The position numbers and the translations under genes are program-made. This document shows positions 61,672 to 64,000 of a DNA stretch of 64,000 nt, in pieces. Source of the stretch: Anodontia alba. Taxonomy: Eukaryota > Mollusca > Bivalvia > Lucinida > Lucinidae. The notes under the pieces are model-generated. The model was given only the letters and a program-made list of their open reading frames with translations, was not told the DNA's origin and did no database searches. How positions within the stretch are numbered: the stretch's first letter is position 1; every line of letters starts with the position of its first letter. Where the stretch lies: contig OZ024826.1 in assembly GCA_964016985.1 (NCBI GenBank), forward strand, positions 57,783,735 to 57,847,734, in the 5' to 3' direction.

Positions 61672-61989
61672 CTTCAAATAGTATGGCTAGTGTCTACTCA
61701 CCAGATCACCAGATAATTCAAAAGTCTATTTATGTATTGTCCTTTTAAAATGCGAAAAATCATGTAATTTAAGTGATTTCTAACAAGATTTGGAGCATGT
61801 ATACGTGGAAAAGTGACAAATGTACTGAAATATTTGGACAGATGAGCTTGTTCAAATTTTATAGCAAGTATGGTTTGGAGTTAAGTAAATACCTGCATCA
61901 AAGTTTTTATTTTCTCTCTCTTGGAATATGAAGTACAATGTTTATGTCCTTAGTGATGTTAATTACTGTTCAAAAAGTATCTGAATCCT

Positions 61990-62178
61990 TAAAGCACCTC
62001 TCAACTGCAGCAGACTACATTTTTTATTTTTTTTTTTATTATTTTTTTGAGAAAATAATGCAGATATTAGCAGACAATTCACATGAAATATCAAGCCTTA
62101 TTTGCACTGATAAAGCAATAAAAAAAAAAAATCAGACTGTTGTCTGCTACAATTTTGCTTGGCACTTTAAATGTTAAG
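61990..62178. mobile_element. Family D MITE in the 3' flank
   Basis: TCCTTAAAGCACCTCTCAAC left, GCAGACAATTCACATGAAAT right half of the core, GCTTGGCACTTTAAATG right. The left core arm is lost. It carries the first AATAAA after the stop codon. Confidence 0.6.
62117..62122 (+). promoter_or_regulatory. Candidate polyadenylation signal AATAAA
   Basis: First exact AATAAA downstream of the stop codon, 450 bp away, within the right half of a foldback MITE (61990-62178). Another AATAAA is at 62490-62495. Which one is used cannot be decided from sequence. Confidence 0.3.
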
Positions 62179-62549
62179 TATCAGATAAGTTTAATGTATG
62201 GAAATGGTGAAAAAGAAAAAGTGATCAAATCTATCAATCTTGCCATAAAATTGGCTTCTAAGTCAGTGAAAAAAAAAAAAAAAAAAAAATAGAACTTTGT
62301 TATGGCCATGCTTGTTACTCCACATTTTATATGAATTGGACTGTTATAAGTTGTCTAGTCTTGTTACCATGGAAATTAAGTGGGGCTTGCTGTAGGAAGA
62401 CCAACATTTTCCCAATGAATTACAGTGAAAACACAGGCCAGCATACACATTTGTGCCATCTGATCATGACCTGCACTGTTCCTCTGCATAATAAAGGGAG
62501 ATTGCACAGTGCAAGGAACAAGCCCTTATGTAGGCATCAAAGACCCAGA

Positions 62550-62805
62550 TCACTGCAAAGCTCTGTTCAAAGCTAACAATGTCGTTAGTTAACGATTCGT
62601 TAAAATTTACATTGAGTGATACGCAAATATGCTGAATTTTTTTGCTGAAAAAATGTGAGTAGCTTTTGCAGTGCAAAAGCTACTCACATTTTTTCAGCAA
62701 AAAATATCAGAATATTGTATATTGAATCCGCTAAAACAGTTAATGAAGTGACCCTTAACAAACTCGTTAAGTTAACGATGCTTTGAACAGCTGGGCCCTA
62801 GATAA
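62550..62805. mobile_element. GGGCCC foldback MITE, uninterrupted
   Basis: TCTGTTCAAAGCTAACAATG left, a 30-bp-armed palindrome GCTGAAAAAATGTGAGTAGC and inverse around GCAGTGC, and CTTTGAACAGCTGGGCCC right. Confidence 0.72.
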
Positions 62806-62814
62806 AAGGGGTAT

Positions 62815-62965
62815 CCAGATAAACATTTTTCTTATTTCTCCACAAAAACATATGTCGTGTGTAATCATTAGAGGTGCCTGTTGTGGTTACTCATTAGAAG
62901 TGCTGCAGTGAGGTGATTCTGATGAATACCACAACATTATTATGTTTTTGTGGAGAAATAAGTAA
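62815..62965. mobile_element. Family A MITE with partial core duplication
   Basis: CTTATTTCTCCACAAAAAC left, TGTTTTTGTGGAGAAATAAG right. The left core occurs twice (AATCATTAGAGGTGCC and TACTCATTAGAAGTGC). Confidence 0.7.
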
Positions 62966-63333
62966 AACGTCAGCAAGTTTTGATTGAAAGAAGCACTACT
63001 CTGAAATCTGGAGCTATGGCTCAGCCTGCACATGCTTGCAATCAGGGCTTTCTTTGCACACTTATATACTGTAATTGTATAAATGTTCACGGGATTAAAT
63101 GTACATGATTTTATAATTTTAGACATTTTCACTGGTATTAAAACTCGCAGATTTGTAAATTGGCCTTACCTTAATATTTCAGTACTAAAATATATGTGTA
63201 TAAAAGTTCCCAGATTTATGCTGACCATGAAATTCGCAAACATTAATACACCACGAACATTTGTACAATTACAATAATCAGTAGATACTTTAGAATAAGG
63301 TAAATATCTAAAATTTCGTACACCAAAATTTCT

Positions 63334-63705
63334 AATAAATTTCCATATGCAAACGGTCGAGATCCAGATCAGACTGCAATCTGATCTGGGTTATGACTGT
63401 TTGCCATTCCTCTAAGTATGTTAAGAAACAAATGCATTAAAAGCAAAATTTTGGCGAAAAAGGTATGGAATAAATAGGACATTTACCATCATATACCATA
63501 ATAATCCTAAGTATTGGGACAGATAGGCCTTTGCAAACAGTATAGACCCAGATCAGATCCCACAGAATGTGACGTCTCATCAGGGTCTACATCGTTTGCC
63601 ATACATAAATCAATATTTTTGAGACATCAAAAGGTAGTAGAATGAAATATTTCAAATTTTAGGAGAAGTATGATAAACAGATAGTGTCCCAAATACTTAT
63701 ACAGT
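63334..63705. mobile_element. Two family B MITEs side by side
   Basis: 63334-63432 is a short copy (GATCCAGATCAGACTGCAAT and inverse). 63496-63705 is a full copy with AATCCTAAGTATTGGGACAG and GTCCCAAATACTTATACAG ends. Confidence 0.65.
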
Positions 63706-63910
63706 AGACAGAGAAGGTGCCTTGGATGTATAGTCTTATCTGTTGTGTCTTAGCTGTTTATACATGGCATAAAGGCCCTTTTCATGCATTGTGCATCATA
63801 GTGCAAATTGACAGGTCTCATACCGGACTGTGTAATAACATAGGCTGGTCTGTTTTATCTGTGTACATACAGGACAATATTGTCGTCCTACACTGGACCC
63901 CAACTACACT

Positions 63911-64000
63911 GCAGCGCCGTTATAACGCGGTCGCTTATAACGCGGAAACCGTTATAACGCGGTTGGGCCTTGGCTCCCGTTTTTTTTTTCCCACCAGTTT
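63911..64000. mobile_element. Start of a pogo-like TIR element, cut by the window edge
   Basis: CAGCGCCGTTATAACGCGG followed by two more TATAACGCGG words and a poly-T. This style of terminus with repeated TTATAACGCG is typical of pogo/Tigger-type MITEs. The other end is outside the window. Confidence 0.5.

Overview
This is an intron-rich, AT-rich animal genome window from an invertebrate, most likely a mollusc and probably a bivalve. The evidence is GT-AG introns of up to 18 kb, a very dense load of palindromic MITEs, tRNA-derived SINEs, and Helentron-like elements with internal tandem repeats like those described in bivalves. The species assignment is inference from repeat style; no host marker gene proves it.

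One host gene runs through almost the whole window on the + strand. Fifteen exons (1-459 to 61570-61671) can be joined with every splice phase matching, giving 1,837 codons before a TAG at 61669-61671. The 5' end lies outside the window. The protein has a basic low-complexity N-terminus, a charged coiled coil, Pro/Ser-rich linkers, a TKL-group protein kinase domain built from exons 9-14 (glycine loop, VAIK lysine, HLD in place of HRD, DFG, APE), and about 1,000 residues of mostly disordered C-terminal tail carried by one 3,045-bp exon. I do not recognise a named orthologue.

The introns are a museum of transposable elements. Intron 1 (460-1957) and intron 2 (2110-4459) hold foldback MITEs. Intron 3 (4569-23034) holds a 1.42-kb TIR element, three long Helentron-like elements and many MITEs. 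Introns 4-8 hold MITEs and SINEs. Intron 9 (29956-32301) has a 480-bp foldback. Intron 10 (32439-43038) contains a second, inverted copy of the 1.42-kb element, a 4.8-kb element with roughly 1-kb inverted repeats sitting inside a small TA-flanked MITE, a tandem run of MITEs, and a mariner with one in-frame stop. Intron 12 (44210-50778) contains a tyrosine-recombinase retrotransposon (Ngaro/DIRS-like) with Gag-RT-RNase H, a frameshifted recombinase, an SGNH hydrolase ORF and a 3' array of similar hairpins. Intron 13 (50899-56857) carries a Helentron-like array with three heads and one tail. Intron 14 and the 3' flank carry further nested MITEs. Intron stretches not listed as features show no gene or repeat that I could support.

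The most unusual points are the covarying hairpin array downstream of the SGNH ORF, the lack of an ATG for that ORF together with a splice-acceptor-like site at its start, the way a few palindromic cores recur with different outer arms in different MITE families, and the host kinase's non-RD active site followed by a PAK-box-like segment.
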